From Gemmatimonadales bacterium UBA1120 (lineage in GTDB: Bacteria > Gemmatimonadota > Gemmatimonadetes > Longimicrobiales > Gaopeijiaceae): a stretch of 47,583 nt of DNA. Position numbers and translations under genes: made by a program. Positions 26,281-35,603 of this stretch are shown here, piece by piece; the first letter of the stretch is position 1; the number at the start of each line of letters is the position of its first letter. Location of the stretch: positions 2,521 to 50,103 of the forward strand of contig DCAZ01000064.1 in assembly GCA_002313925.1 (NCBI GenBank), read 5' to 3'. Below the pieces are notes generated by a model. It was not told where the DNA came from. It made no database searches and saw only the letters and a program-made list of their open reading frames with translations.

Positions 26281-26391
26281 GCTGATTTTCTAGGGAAGTA
26301 CTGCGCGCTATCTCTCCTTTAAGCCTTGTGATTCGGGATACGATTGGGTGTCAGCTTCCGTGTAGCGCCCATCCCGTCTAGCTTCGCGTCC

Positions 26392-27177
26392 ATGACGCTC
26401 CACGACTCCTACGCCCGATTTACTCCATACGAACTTGCGTTTCCCGACCAAGATCTTCTTGATGAATTGATTGTCGGAATTGAGGAGGAAGCGAAGAATC
26501 AAGATGCGGATCTCTCAGACCCGAACACTTTTTTCGCGATGGGACGTGTGGATGCCTTTATAAGGGAGATTCAAGGGCCCACTGCGCTACCGGAGACCAT
26601 CTATCAATACGTCACGCTGGTCTTCCATGCTGTGCATTTCAATCAGGCTGGATTTCCCATCTATCTGCTCAGTGAAAACGTGACCCGCGATCTGGTCGAG
26701 AATCATCAGGGCGGACAACCGATTCCTCCGGAATCTTCAGGGTATATGCAACTTCCACAGCATCTCCTTTGGATGTCTGGTGCAGATTCAGGTACTCCTG
26801 AGTCGATCGATGGTGTTTTTTGGGTACTTTCAAATCGTGGAACCCTCCACTCGCTCTTGATTGCAGGTCTTCGACCCGATCGCCCGGGTTTTGTTATCGT
26901 GCCGATCCCTGAAGCGCCAGTATCGGAGGCTAGTAGTTGGGTCCAAGCGGTCGTACGGAATGGAATGGATGATTTTTCGAGTCAGTTACCAGGTGGTGAG
27001 TTGGACCAACTTCATGCGCTAGAAACGTCTGGAGAGGTGCTTAAGCTCCTAGCTCGGTTCTTTGCATATGTGTCATCTGTGCCAGGTGCAGTTGAACTGG
27101 TGAGTCCTAATACCAGCGATCAAGCGGATCCTATTCCCTCTACTCTCCCTTTTTCCCGAGTTACTCAGAATGCCTAG
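26392..27177 (+). CDS. Conserved hypothetical protein upstream of nth
   Basis: A 261-residue protein that I do not recognise. It has no signal peptide and no clear transmembrane helix. The N-terminal half is mixed helical and acidic (DQDLLDELIVGIEEEAKNQ), and the middle has strand-rich segments such as GVFWVLSNRGTLHSLLIAGL and GFVIVPIPEAP. ATG 26392 is preferred over an upstream TTG at 26344 because it leaves a compact start (MTLHDSYARFTPYEL). The last bases overlap the nth start by eight, so the two genes are translationally linked. A role in DNA repair is only a neighbourhood guess. Confidence 0.65.
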   Translation: MTLHDSYARFTPYELAFPDQDLLDELIVGIEEEAKNQDADLSDPNTFFAMGRVDAFIREIQGPTALPETIYQYVTLVFHAVHFNQAGFPIYLLSENVTRDLVENHQGGQPIPPESSGYMQLPQHLLWMSGADSGTPESIDGVFWVLSNRGTLHSLLIAGLRPDRPGFVIVPIPEAPVSEASSWVQAVVRNGMDDFSSQLPGGELDQLHALETSGEVLKLLARFFAYVSSVPGAVELVSPNTSDQADPIPSTLPFSRVTQNA

Positions 27178-27820
27178 AGAGTCCAAGAAGGCTCGTATTG
27201 CTCGGGCACAGGAGGTGTACGACCTGCTACTAGAGGAGTATCCCGATGCTCACTGCGAGCTAGAATTCGACGATCCGTTTCAACTGGCAGTATCAACGAT
27301 ACTGTCAGCCCAGACTACGGATGAGCGCGTGAATATGGTGACCCCCGAGTTATTCCGCCGTTATCCTGACGCGAAATCACTGGCTTCAAGCATCCAGAAC
27401 GATGTGGAGAACATCATTCGATCCACTGGATTCTTCCGGAATAAGGCCAAGAACATCATCGGGTTCGCCCAGGGAGTTGAGGCGGAACATCAAGGTGAGG
27501 TACCAAGCACCATGGCTGAACTCTCAGCCTTACCTGGCGTTGGACGGAAGACGGCGAATGTGATACTTGGCAACGCCTTTGGGATTGATGAAGGAGTCGT
27601 AGTGGATACACACGTAAAACGCCTCTCCACACTGCTAAAGTTCACAAAAGAGAAGACTCCGGAGAGGATTGAACGTGACCTGATATCGATCTTTCCAAAC
27701 GAATACTGGACGATGCTAGCGCACCTCTTGATTTGGCATGGCCGTCGAGTCTGCGACGCGCGTAAGCCTCATTGCGGAGCCTGTGCAGTAAGCCATCTGT
27801 GCCCCTCTTCCCGTATCTAG
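27170..27820 (+). CDS. nth: Endonuclease III (DNA glycosylase/AP lyase)
   Basis: A 216-residue base-excision repair enzyme that removes oxidised pyrimidines and nicks abasic sites. The helix-hairpin-helix motif LPGVGRKTANV carries the catalytic K127, the catalytic Asp is D146 in VVVDTHVKR, and the C-terminal 4Fe-4S loop has the C-x6-C-x2-C-x5-C spacing (C195, C202, C205, C211). Length matches the family (about 211). The ATG lies inside the end of the preceding unknown gene, eight bases of overlap. The cluster could be supplied by NfuA encoded at 22496. Confidence 0.95.
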   Translation: MPRESKKARIARAQEVYDLLLEEYPDAHCELEFDDPFQLAVSTILSAQTTDERVNMVTPELFRRYPDAKSLASSIQNDVENIIRSTGFFRNKAKNIIGFAQGVEAEHQGEVPSTMAELSALPGVGRKTANVILGNAFGIDEGVVVDTHVKRLSTLLKFTKEKTPERIERDLISIFPNEYWTMLAHLLIWHGRRVCDARKPHCGACAVSHLCPSSRI

Positions 27821-27942
27821 CTACTAAATCAGTCGGCTGAGAAGTAGCGAAAGCCAAGAGTGATCAGCAGATAGCGGGTTGACCGCCCCTAGCATTGCAC
27901 GTACAGGTTCGGTCGAAAACCAAATTTTTTAGAAAGGTTAAG

Positions 27943-28512
27943 ATGCCTGGTCGCCAAGAAGCTGTTGCTCTGCTTGAGGAATGGGTGGGGAATAAAGGTC
28001 TACGCAAGCACATGTATGCTGTTGAGGCTGCTGTTCGGTACTATGCACCACTCCGTGGTGGTGATGAGGACATCTGGGGCCTTGCGGGCCTTCTTCACGA
28101 CCTAGACTGGGAGAAACATCCTGAGGAGCACCCACTTACAGCCGTCGCTCAGCTCAGGGAAGAGGGATATCCCGAAGAAGTTCTCCATGCCATCCTCGCA
28201 CATCGCGCTGATTTCACAGGTGTTGAACCTGAGAGCGAACTCGATAAAGTGCTCATCGCCTGTGATGAGCTTTCCGGATTTGTGTATGCCACTTGTCTTG
28301 TCAGGCCCAATGGGATCGACGATATGAAGCCCAAGTCGGTGACGAAGAAGTTGAAGGACAAGACATTCGCGGCAGGCGTCAGTAGAGATGAAGTCCAAAA
28401 AGGTGTTGATTTGATTGGACTTGAGCGTGTAGAACACATTCAGAACATCATTAATGCTCTTCGGACTGTTGCTGATCAGCTTCAAATCCGGGGAGAGGAT
28501 CTTCAGAGTTGA
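27943..28512 (+). CDS. HD-domain hydrolase
   Basis: A 189-residue cytosolic HD-superfamily phosphohydrolase. The metal ligands are seen in the helices with KHMYAVEAAV (first His) and GLLHDLDWEKHP (the HD pair), followed by further His in AILAHRAD and Asp in IACDELSGF. Relatives are generic HDIG-type phosphatases or phosphodiesterases of unknown substrate. The frame is open to 27895, but ATG 27943 has AAAGG six bases upstream and starts the normal fold (MPGRQEAVALLEEWV). It sits between nth and the small NSS subunit gene, all on the same strand. Confidence 0.82.
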   Translation: MPGRQEAVALLEEWVGNKGLRKHMYAVEAAVRYYAPLRGGDEDIWGLAGLLHDLDWEKHPEEHPLTAVAQLREEGYPEEVLHAILAHRADFTGVEPESELDKVLIACDELSGFVYATCLVRPNGIDDMKPKSVTKKLKDKTFAAGVSRDEVQKGVDLIGLERVEHIQNIINALRTVADQLQIRGEDLQS

Positions 28513-28791
28513 CGTAGAATCCGAATCATCTTGATCCGATTAACTTTTAGCTGGAATGGGGGTCCGTTAACCATTCCGCTCCTCGAAAATCAGTGCGCGC
28601 ACCCGCGGTTCTACTGAGTCTACAAGGGACACTGCGGATGCTGCGATACTGGTAAAGAATTAGTACGTGGCTTGCAGCCCTAACGCGCTTCTGCCACCTT
28701 ACGCCGGCTTCGCACTTGGTAGTGTAGAAGCCCCACCAAATCTCTTTATAAAACCGACATCTGAGACCGCCCGCAGGGCCGGGAGCCACCT
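28513..28791. other. Intergenic stretch before the small subunit gene
   Basis: No gene is convincing here. An 80-codon open frame on the minus strand has poor, basic and cysteine-scattered composition and no family look. GGCTTC (28706-28711) pairs with GAAGCC (28727-28732) with an inner CACT/AGTG stem, which places a hairpin about 50 bases before the ribosome-binding site of the gene at 28792. No tRNA fold was found. Confidence 0.35.
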
Positions 28792-28908
28792 ATGACGACA
28801 GCTACATGGATCACAATGGTCCTGGTCGTAAGTTTCGTCTGGGGTGGCTTTTTGTGGGTTCTCTTTACCGCTATTCGAAGGGAGGCAGGAAAAAGCGGTG
28901 AGGGATAA
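28792..28908 (+). CDS. MetS-like NSS transporter small subunit, 38 residues
   Basis: A 38-codon gene encoding a single-helix protein: short N-terminus MTTATW, hydrophobic helix from about residue 6 to 28 with an FVWGGFLWVLF core, then a basic tail IRREAGKSGEG. This pattern (N-terminal MTT/S-A, central WGG, positively charged C-terminus) is that of the methionine/alanine importer small subunit family, known from the MetPS transporter of Corynebacterium. GGGAG lies six bases before the ATG. The natural partner is the NSS transporter at 24787, but here three genes separate them. It precedes carB by 45 bases and may be transcribed with it. Confidence 0.72.
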   Translation: MTTATWITMVLVVSFVWGGFLWVLFTAIRREAGKSGEG

Positions 28909-28953
28909 CTCTAGGGATCTCCGCGTTGCGCAACCCGATTTAGTAGCTACTAC

Positions 28954-31900
28954 GTGCCACGACGCGACGATCTAGAAACCATACTGATCCTGGGCTCTGG
29001 CCCGATTATTATTGGTCAAGCCTGTGAGTTTGACTATTCCGGTACCCAGGCCGTCCGCGCCTTAAAGGAAGAGGGGTATCGGGTTGTCTTAGTGAACTCT
29101 AATCCGGCAACGATAATGACTGATCCGGACCTAGCGGATCAGACTTACATTGAGCCAATCACCGCAGATTGGGTTGAGAAAATAATTGAGCGCGAGCACC
29201 CTGACGCACTCCTCCCCACCATGGGCGGACAGACTGCGCTCAATGTCGCGATGGATTTGCACCGCGCGGGCATCCTTCAGAAACACGGTGTGGAGCTGAT
29301 TGGCGCAAACGATCGCTCCATTGAGATGGCTGAAGATCGTGAGCAGTTCACCGAGGCGATGGAGCGCATTGGGCTTGAGGTGCCCCGTGGTGGTTTTGCA
29401 GGGACAGTTGAGGAAGCGGTCAATATCGTCGAGGACACAGGGTATCCTGCGATTGTAAGACCATCCTTCACTCTCGGAGGAACTGGTGGCGGTATAGCCT
29501 ACAATCGGAAGGACTTCGAAGATCAGGTAAAGAAAGGACTCGATGCCTCGCCGATCACCGAAATACTCATTGACCAATCGGTGATCGGATGGAAGGAATA
29601 TGAGCTCGAGGTTGTCAGGGACGGTATCGACAACGTCATCGTTGTTTGTTCAATCGAGAACTTTGACCCGATGGGGGTCCATACCGGGGATTCAATCACA
29701 GTAGCTCCAGCTCAGACACTAACTGATGTTGAGTACCAGAGAATGCGCGACGCTGCGATTACGATTATACGGGAGATTGGTGTCGAGGCAGGTGGCTGTA
29801 ACATCCAGTTCGCAGTGAATCCGGATGACGGTGAAATGCTTGTAGTTGAGATGAACCCGAGAGTGTCTCGCTCATCAGCTCTTGCATCCAAAGCCACCGG
29901 TTTTCCGATTGCTCGGATAGGTGCGAAGCTCGCCGTCGGGTACCATCTACATGAATTGCCGAACGACATAACGAAGACAACACCTGCATCGTTTGAACCG
30001 GTTCTCGACTACGTGGTTGTCAAAGTCCCAAGGTTCGCTTTTGAAAAATTCCCTGAAGTTGACGACACGCTCGGTGTCCAGATGAAGTCGGTCGGTGAGA
30101 CCATGGCGATTGGACGTACATTCCGGAGCGCGTGGCAAAAGGGTTTCCGAGGTCTCGAAACTGGACGACACGGTTGGGTTACTTCAGAACGCCTCAAGGA
30201 CGATGGACTAACTGGGGAAGATCGAGAATCACTTTTGGTGGCCCTGAGGCGTCCTACGCCACACAGACCATTCCAGATCAAACGAGCCCTCGAAGCCGGG
30301 CTAGGTGTACACGAGATTTTTGCTGCAACCAAAATTGATCCCTGGTTCTTGGATCAACTTGTCCAGTGTGTTGAATGGGAAAAGCGATATGCAGAGGCGG
30401 AGAAAGTGACGACAGAACTTCTCCGACATATGAAGCGTGAAGGATTCAGTGACCTTCAACTGGCAGCGTTGCGAGGAGAAGAGGAATCCGACGTCCGTGA
30501 AAGACGATGGGATAGAGGAATACGGCCGACCTACAACGTGGTTGACACCTGTGCAGGAGAATTTCCAGCCGAAACCCCTTACTACTACTCATCGTATGAG
30601 GATGAGACTGAAAGCGAACCCTCAGATCGTGAGAAAGTGGTGATCCTCGGGAGTGGACCGAACCGAATCGGGCAGGGCATTGAGTTCGACTACTGCTGCG
30701 TGCAAGCGGTTCTCGCTCTGCGAGAAGCTGGCTATGAGACGATTATGATCAACTCTAACCCTGAGACGGTATCTACCGACTTCGACGTGAGTGACAAGCT
30801 CTACTTCGAAGCCCTTACGCTCGAGGATGTTGCCGAGATCATTCATCTTGAAAAGCCAAAAGGTGTCGTGCTTCAACTGGGAGGGCAGACGCCCCTCCAA
30901 CTTGCTCATGGACTCGAGGAACTAGGTGCCCATGTACTAGGGACTTCGGTGGATGCAATCGATCGAGCGGAAGATCGAGACCGTTTTGATGAGGTATGTA
31001 GAAAGATTGGTGCGCGCACGCCCGATAACGGTTTAGCAACTAGTGAGGAAGAAGCGGTCAATATAGCAGGCAGGATAGGGTTTCCAGTCTTAGTTCGACC
31101 GAGCTATGTACTCGGTGGGCGCGGGATGCGGATTATATACGATGAAACGTCTCTGCGGATATTTTTTGAGGATGCAATTCATGCTTCCTCAGATCGCCCG
31201 GTCCTGATCGACTCATTCCTCGAGAATGCTTTCGAGGCAGACGTAGACGCACTTTGTGACGGAACTCACGTCGTGATTGGCGGAATCATGCAACACATTG
31301 AAGATGCAGGTGTCCACTCAGGAGATTCGGCATGTGTGCTGCCCCCCTACTTACTCTCGGGTGCGGTCTTGGAAGAGATCCGTGAACTAACCAGAAAATT
31401 TGCGCTCGAACTTGGTGTAGTCGGATTGCTGAATGTGCAGTACGCGATCAAGGACGGGGTTGTTTACGTGCTTGAAGTGAACCCAAGGGCCTCTAGGACC
31501 GTACCGTTCGTGAGTAAGGCAACGGGCGTACCTTTGGCTCGTCTCGCATCTCGTGTCATGGTAGGTGAGAAGCTTGTCGATCTGGGCGTTCAAGAAGAAC
31601 CGCCGGTTCCAGGTGTCGCAGTCAAAGAAGCTGTATTCCCATTTAACCGATTTGATGTTGATGTACTACTTGGGCCTGAAATGCGGTCGACTGGAGAGGT
31701 GATGGGCTTCGACGACTCATTCGGGATGGCGTTCGCCAAGGCTCAGATTTCAGCAGGGAACCCGCTGCCGGAAAAGGGGACTCTCATTGTGACAGTCAAC
31801 GACAGTGATAAAGAGACGGTAACACCGATCTTGCGAAGATTCCGTGATTTGGGCTTTGAGATTATGGCGACTCAAGGAACAAAAAATTACCTAGACCGTT

Positions 31901-32196
31901 TGGGCGTCCCGGCGAAAAGAGTCTACAAGGTCAACGAAGGACGGCCGAGCATTGTGGATCATATTATTACCGGTGATGTCGCCCTCCTTATTAATACGCC
32001 CCTCGGCAAGAAGTCCCAGTATGACGATTATGCCATGCGCCGAGCCGCTATAACTCACAAATTGCCCTATCTGACAACAATGTCAGCGACTTCTGCTGCT
32101 TGTGATGCGATCATCGCGCTAAAGTCACGCCAAAGGGAAGTTCGTTCCATACAGGAGAGGATCGCGTCCCTCAATGCTTCTACCCAGAGCATTTAG
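28954..32196 (+). CDS. carB: Carbamoyl-phosphate synthase large subunit
   Basis: A 1080-residue enzyme making carbamoyl phosphate from bicarbonate, ammonia (from glutamine through CarA) and two ATP, for arginine and pyrimidine synthesis. Two homologous halves are present, each opening with a nucleotide-fold motif (ILGSGPIIIGQACEFDYSG near residue 12, ILGSGPNRIGQGIEFDYCC near 565), each with an ATP-grasp domain including RPSFTLGGTGGG and RPSYVLGGRGM loops. The C-terminal MGS-like regulatory domain starts near residue 945. The GTG start matches the normal N-terminus (MPRRDDLETILILG) although no good ribosome-binding site precedes it. The partner carA is not in the window. Confidence 0.97.
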   Translation: MPRRDDLETILILGSGPIIIGQACEFDYSGTQAVRALKEEGYRVVLVNSNPATIMTDPDLADQTYIEPITADWVEKIIEREHPDALLPTMGGQTALNVAMDLHRAGILQKHGVELIGANDRSIEMAEDREQFTEAMERIGLEVPRGGFAGTVEEAVNIVEDTGYPAIVRPSFTLGGTGGGIAYNRKDFEDQVKKGLDASPITEILIDQSVIGWKEYELEVVRDGIDNVIVVCSIENFDPMGVHTGDSITVAPAQTLTDVEYQRMRDAAITIIREIGVEAGGCNIQFAVNPDDGEMLVVEMNPRVSRSSALASKATGFPIARIGAKLAVGYHLHELPNDITKTTPASFEPVLDYVVVKVPRFAFEKFPEVDDTLGVQMKSVGETMAIGRTFRSAWQKGFRGLETGRHGWVTSERLKDDGLTGEDRESLLVALRRPTPHRPFQIKRALEAGLGVHEIFAATKIDPWFLDQLVQCVEWEKRYAEAEKVTTELLRHMKREGFSDLQLAALRGEEESDVRERRWDRGIRPTYNVVDTCAGEFPAETPYYYSSYEDETESEPSDREKVVILGSGPNRIGQGIEFDYCCVQAVLALREAGYETIMINSNPETVSTDFDVSDKLYFEALTLEDVAEIIHLEKPKGVVLQLGGQTPLQLAHGLEELGAHVLGTSVDAIDRAEDRDRFDEVCRKIGARTPDNGLATSEEEAVNIAGRIGFPVLVRPSYVLGGRGMRIIYDETSLRIFFEDAIHASSDRPVLIDSFLENAFEADVDALCDGTHVVIGGIMQHIEDAGVHSGDSACVLPPYLLSGAVLEEIRELTRKFALELGVVGLLNVQYAIKDGVVYVLEVNPRASRTVPFVSKATGVPLARLASRVMVGEKLVDLGVQEEPPVPGVAVKEAVFPFNRFDVDVLLGPEMRSTGEVMGFDDSFGMAFAKAQISAGNPLPEKGTLIVTVNDSDKETVTPILRRFRDLGFEIMATQGTKNYLDRLGVPAKRVYKVNEGRPSIVDHIITGDVALLINTPLGKKSQYDDYAMRRAAITHKLPYLTTMSATSAACDAIIALKSRQREVRSIQERIASLNASTQSI

Positions 32197-32262
32197 CAGG
32201 CTGTTTTCTGAAGTCTTTAGTCCTTTTTGCCTCTGTATTGAAATCATGCTTCAGCGAAACCA

Positions 32263-33237
32263 ATGAGTGAGAAAACGGGCTTCTTTCTTCACCCTTCTTC
32301 TTCCCTTCACGACACGGGTTGGAGTCATCCTGAACATCAGGGTCGTCTTCGGGCGCTCGCATCAAGTGTGGGAAATGACCTTTTGATGCTTCATGGTCAT
32401 GCTGAGCAGATGGAAGCAGCAGATGGGACCGAACACGATTTGCTTCTCGTCCACACGAAGGATCATGTCAAGCAAGTGCGGGCGGCTTGTCAGCGTGCTG
32501 AGGACGAAAATTCCATTATCGCAATCGATCCGGATACCAAGGTGTCCTCCCAATCCTGGAATGCTGCATTAGGAAGCGTCGGTACAGCGATTGCTGCGAC
32601 CAGGGCAGTTGCTCGAGGTGATATTCGTAATGCATTTGTTGCCACGAGGCCCCCAGGTCATCACGCTACGCCAGGACAAGCAATGGGCTTCTGTCTCTTT
32701 AATAATATCGCTGTCACTGCGCGGTGGCTTCAGGCAGAAGGTTACGCGGATCGAGTCCTCATTATCGATTGGGATGTACACCACGGAAATGGCACACAGG
32801 ATGCGTTCTATGGAGACGCAACAGTATACTTCCTATCGTTGCACCAGTCTTCGCACTATCCGGGCACTGGTAGTGCGAATGAGAGGGGTCGGGATGATGG
32901 GGAAGGCTATACGCTCAACGTTCCACTTCCGAGTGCAACTCCACGAGCGGACTACTTGCACGCATTTGACCAAGCGCTTGGTCAAATTCTGAAAAAGTTT
33001 TCGCCGGAATTTGTGTTAGTCTCAGCCGGTTTCGATGTAATGGCCGAAGACCCGCTTGGGGGAATGCTTCTTGAACCCGATGATCTATATGTGATGACCA
33101 GACGTATCGTGGAGGATGCTGCAGCTGACTGTGACGGAAAGGTCATCGCTCTCTTGGAAGGTGGCTATAACCCACCGCGTCTTGGGCAGGGAGTGGTGGC
33201 AGTCATCCGTGGGTTGGCGGGGCTGGAAAAGCCTTGA
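32263..33237 (+). CDS. Histone deacetylase family protein (AcuC/HDAC-like)
   Basis: A 324-residue zinc-dependent amidohydrolase of the arginase-deacetylase fold, related to acetoin-utilisation AcuC, acetylpolyamine amidohydrolases and eukaryotic class II HDACs. The catalytic His pair is H133-H134 in RPPGHHA, zinc ligands are D171 and H173 in DWDVHHGNGT and D258 in SAGFDVM, and the transition-state Tyr is Y302 in LEGGYN. All key residues are present. In bacteria such proteins deacetylate lysines of metabolic enzymes, or polyamines; the substrate is not known here. It starts 66 bases after carB on the same strand. Confidence 0.91.
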   Translation: MSEKTGFFLHPSSSLHDTGWSHPEHQGRLRALASSVGNDLLMLHGHAEQMEAADGTEHDLLLVHTKDHVKQVRAACQRAEDENSIIAIDPDTKVSSQSWNAALGSVGTAIAATRAVARGDIRNAFVATRPPGHHATPGQAMGFCLFNNIAVTARWLQAEGYADRVLIIDWDVHHGNGTQDAFYGDATVYFLSLHQSSHYPGTGSANERGRDDGEGYTLNVPLPSATPRADYLHAFDQALGQILKKFSPEFVLVSAGFDVMAEDPLGGMLLEPDDLYVMTRRIVEDAAADCDGKVIALLEGGYNPPRLGQGVVAVIRGLAGLEKP

Positions 33238-33284
33238 TAGGTGTCTCGTTGCCCGTCTTGACCCGTTAGCTACTTTTCTTCCCC

Positions 33285-34334
33285 ATGCCACTGACTGAAT
33301 ATGGAACGATGGAAAGCTTGCCCAACGTTCCTGCGATGCTCGACCTCCTGCGGATCAGTCCCCGTAGACTTTTCCTCTCAGGAGGTGCTGAACTCTACCA
33401 TCACATAGGGATCCTTACGGGCATGTCTGAAGGTGTCGAAGTTCTGAATGTCGCCTGTGGCTTGGGAGTCTCACTTGAATACTTCGTTAGAGAGTTCGGC
33501 GTCCAGGGCTTTGGAGTTGATATCACTCCGGATCTCGTGGAACAGGCCGCGAAGCGCGGCCTAAGTGAGGGGATCGCAGACAAAATCCAGTTCCAGTCTG
33601 GACCTTCATCAGCGCTTCCTTATCGAGACGAGATTTTCGATGTCACGATCGGTGAAATCGGGCTCGCAAACCACTGTGAGCCAAATGAAGCAATCGCTGA
33701 GTTGGTTCGAGTAACGAAGCCCACCGGGTTTATAGTATTGCTCCAGCTCATTTGGAAGGGCCCAGTGCATGAGCCCAGAAGGTCAATTTTGGCAGATTAC
33801 TTAGGCGCGACCCCACTGAGGGCAGTTGAATGGAGAAAGCTCCTGCAAGAATCCGGGATCGAAAATCTACATGTTGAAGATTGGTCGAATGAACGGATGA
33901 TGTTACGGTCAGACACGAGCGAGCCATTTCCTGATTTGATCAAAATCTTTTCGTTCCGAGAAAAATTGGAGATCCTTCACAGGACCTGGCAAAGATGGGG
34001 GTGGAAGGGAGTAAGAACGGGTATTATGAAAGGGCGAGAGATCCATCGCTTACTCACGAGAGAACGCATTCTAGGGCTGGAATTGCTCAAGGGGTGCAAG
34101 GCTGGAGTACCGGTCAGGGTTGCACCGAAGAGTGTAGCCACAGCTGAGCTCGGTTTGGCCTTGAACCTGACTCCTGAGAGTGAAGAGCCTGATTCCAATC
34201 ACTTGAAGGTTATACCGGCTGCTCCAACTTCAAAACCAGAGGAAGATGGGGATCATGATCATGTGGCAGCCGATGACGTGAGACCTGACACCAGCGGACT
34301 CCCGCTTTTTCGCCCCGAAGAAGAACAAGGGTAA
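33285..34334 (+). CDS. Class I SAM-dependent methyltransferase
   Basis: A 349-residue protein with a Rossmann SAM-binding domain: motif I LNVACGLGVSL at about residues 51-61, motif II acidic residue in GFGVDITP, and a post-motif EIGLANHCEPNEAI plus LVRVTKPTGFIVLL resembling UbiE/sarcosine-glycine methyltransferase relatives. The C-terminal 130 residues are an additional domain with basic helices, ending in a flexible acidic, His/Asp-containing tail (EEDGDHDHVAADD) that looks disordered. The substrate is not predictable. ATG 33285 has no clear ribosome-binding site and ATG 33309 is an alternative. It lies between the deacetylase homologue and an M24 peptidase. Confidence 0.8.
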   Translation: MPLTEYGTMESLPNVPAMLDLLRISPRRLFLSGGAELYHHIGILTGMSEGVEVLNVACGLGVSLEYFVREFGVQGFGVDITPDLVEQAAKRGLSEGIADKIQFQSGPSSALPYRDEIFDVTIGEIGLANHCEPNEAIAELVRVTKPTGFIVLLQLIWKGPVHEPRRSILADYLGATPLRAVEWRKLLQESGIENLHVEDWSNERMMLRSDTSEPFPDLIKIFSFREKLEILHRTWQRWGWKGVRTGIMKGREIHRLLTRERILGLELLKGCKAGVPVRVAPKSVATAELGLALNLTPESEEPDSNHLKVIPAAPTSKPEEDGDHDHVAADDVRPDTSGLPLFRPEEEQG

Positions 34335-34379
34335 GACAATCTTTCCGCTTCCATCCTATTACTGCGAGGCGAACCTGGT

Positions 34380-35573
34380 GTGAGCACTGCTTTACTATGT
34401 AGTCCCGATGGAATTGAGCGAGTTCAACGGGCTTTGCGCGATCAGGATCTCGACGGCTGGCTTTTGTATGAGTTCCATGGAGTCAACCCGATAGCTGTTC
34501 AATTGCTGGGTATGGGCAAGACGACCCGCCGGGGGTTCGTATTAATTCCAGAAAAAGGCCGGCCCGTAGCGTTAATCCATGCAATAGAAGCTTCTTCTTG
34601 GCGTCATTGGCCTTTCGAGAGTCGCACCTACTCAAGTTGGCAGGAAATGGAAGCGGAACTCAGAGAGCTTCTAGATGGATGCACTCGATTGGCCATGGAG
34701 GTCTCTCCGGGTGCAGCCGTGCCAACCTTAGACTATCTCCCAGCGGGTATGGCAGGATTGATACTCAGTCTCGGTGTCGAGGCGGTGAGTTCTGGAGATT
34801 TGGTATCACGATTCCATTCGGTTTGGACCCCTGAGCAACTGCAGATGCATCGTCAGGCAGCAGAGATTGTGGCTGATGTTGCACAGCAAGCGTTCGCCCG
34901 TGCAGCAGCAGCCGTTGAATCCGGACCACCAACCAATGAGGGTGACCTTTCAGAATGGATCCGCTCACAGCTTCGTGCTCATGGACTCACAGTAAATCCG
35001 GATTGCATTGTAGCGATCGGCCGCACTGCGGCAGATCCTCACTACTCTCCCGAGGGAAAGGGAGAGACGATTGCAGCAGGAGATTTGCTCTTGATTGATC
35101 TTTGGGGAGCGTTTGATGGAGCAGTTTTCGCTGACCAGACTTGGATGGGTCTTCTGAGTGGTGTGGTCGATTCGCGCACCCAGGAGATCTGGAATGCTGT
35201 GAGAGATGCTCGGGACGCTGCCGTCACATTCTTGAGAGAACAGTTTGAATTAGGAGGAGAAGTCCGCGGCTACGAGGTTGATCAAGTTGCGCGGGCCTTA
35301 ATTGCAGATCGCGGCTATGGTGAGTACTTCGTGCATAGGACTGGACACTCGATGGACATAGACCTCCACGGAAGCGGTCCGAATCTTGATAACCTGGAGA
35401 CGAGAGATGACAGGTTGCTTGTTCCGGGAATAGGCTTCTCTGTCGAACCTGGTATTTACATCCCTGACGAGATCGGAGTTCGAAGTGAGATCAACGTCTA
35501 TTGGGGCCCAGATGGTCCAGAGGTCAGTCCCAGGGATATCCAGCAGGAAATCTTTCTGCTAATGGATGTCTAA
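34380..35573 (+). CDS. M24-family Xaa-Pro aminopeptidase-like protein
   Basis: A 397-residue cytosolic M24 metallopeptidase without signal peptide. The five dimetal ligands are all present: D240 in LLIDLWG, D252 in FADQT, H323 in RTGHSMD, E356 in SVEPGIYI and E370 in RSEINV. The N-terminal 160 residues form the creatinase-like domain. It most likely removes N-terminal residues ahead of proline from short peptides. The start is the GTG at 34380; another GTG two bases earlier is out of frame. Unlike the exported homologue at 15754, this one keeps the canonical fifth ligand. Confidence 0.89.
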   Translation: MSTALLCSPDGIERVQRALRDQDLDGWLLYEFHGVNPIAVQLLGMGKTTRRGFVLIPEKGRPVALIHAIEASSWRHWPFESRTYSSWQEMEAELRELLDGCTRLAMEVSPGAAVPTLDYLPAGMAGLILSLGVEAVSSGDLVSRFHSVWTPEQLQMHRQAAEIVADVAQQAFARAAAAVESGPPTNEGDLSEWIRSQLRAHGLTVNPDCIVAIGRTAADPHYSPEGKGETIAAGDLLLIDLWGAFDGAVFADQTWMGLLSGVVDSRTQEIWNAVRDARDAAVTFLREQFELGGEVRGYEVDQVARALIADRGYGEYFVHRTGHSMDIDLHGSGPNLDNLETRDDRLLVPGIGFSVEPGIYIPDEIGVRSEINVYWGPDGPEVSPRDIQQEIFLLMDV

Positions 35574-35603
35574 CTTCGGAGCCTGCTTAAGAGAGCTGTC
35601 AGG

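Noticed and set aside
28547..28789. Minus-strand 80-codon open frame before the small NSS subunit gene.
   Set aside because: Composition is atypical, with no start signal, no domain and no conserved-looking motif.
28925..28934. Ten-base palindrome GTTGCGCAAC 20 bases before carB, considered as an operator.
   Set aside because: A single perfect ten-mer palindrome is expected by chance in a window this long; no second copy or known regulator consensus was seen.
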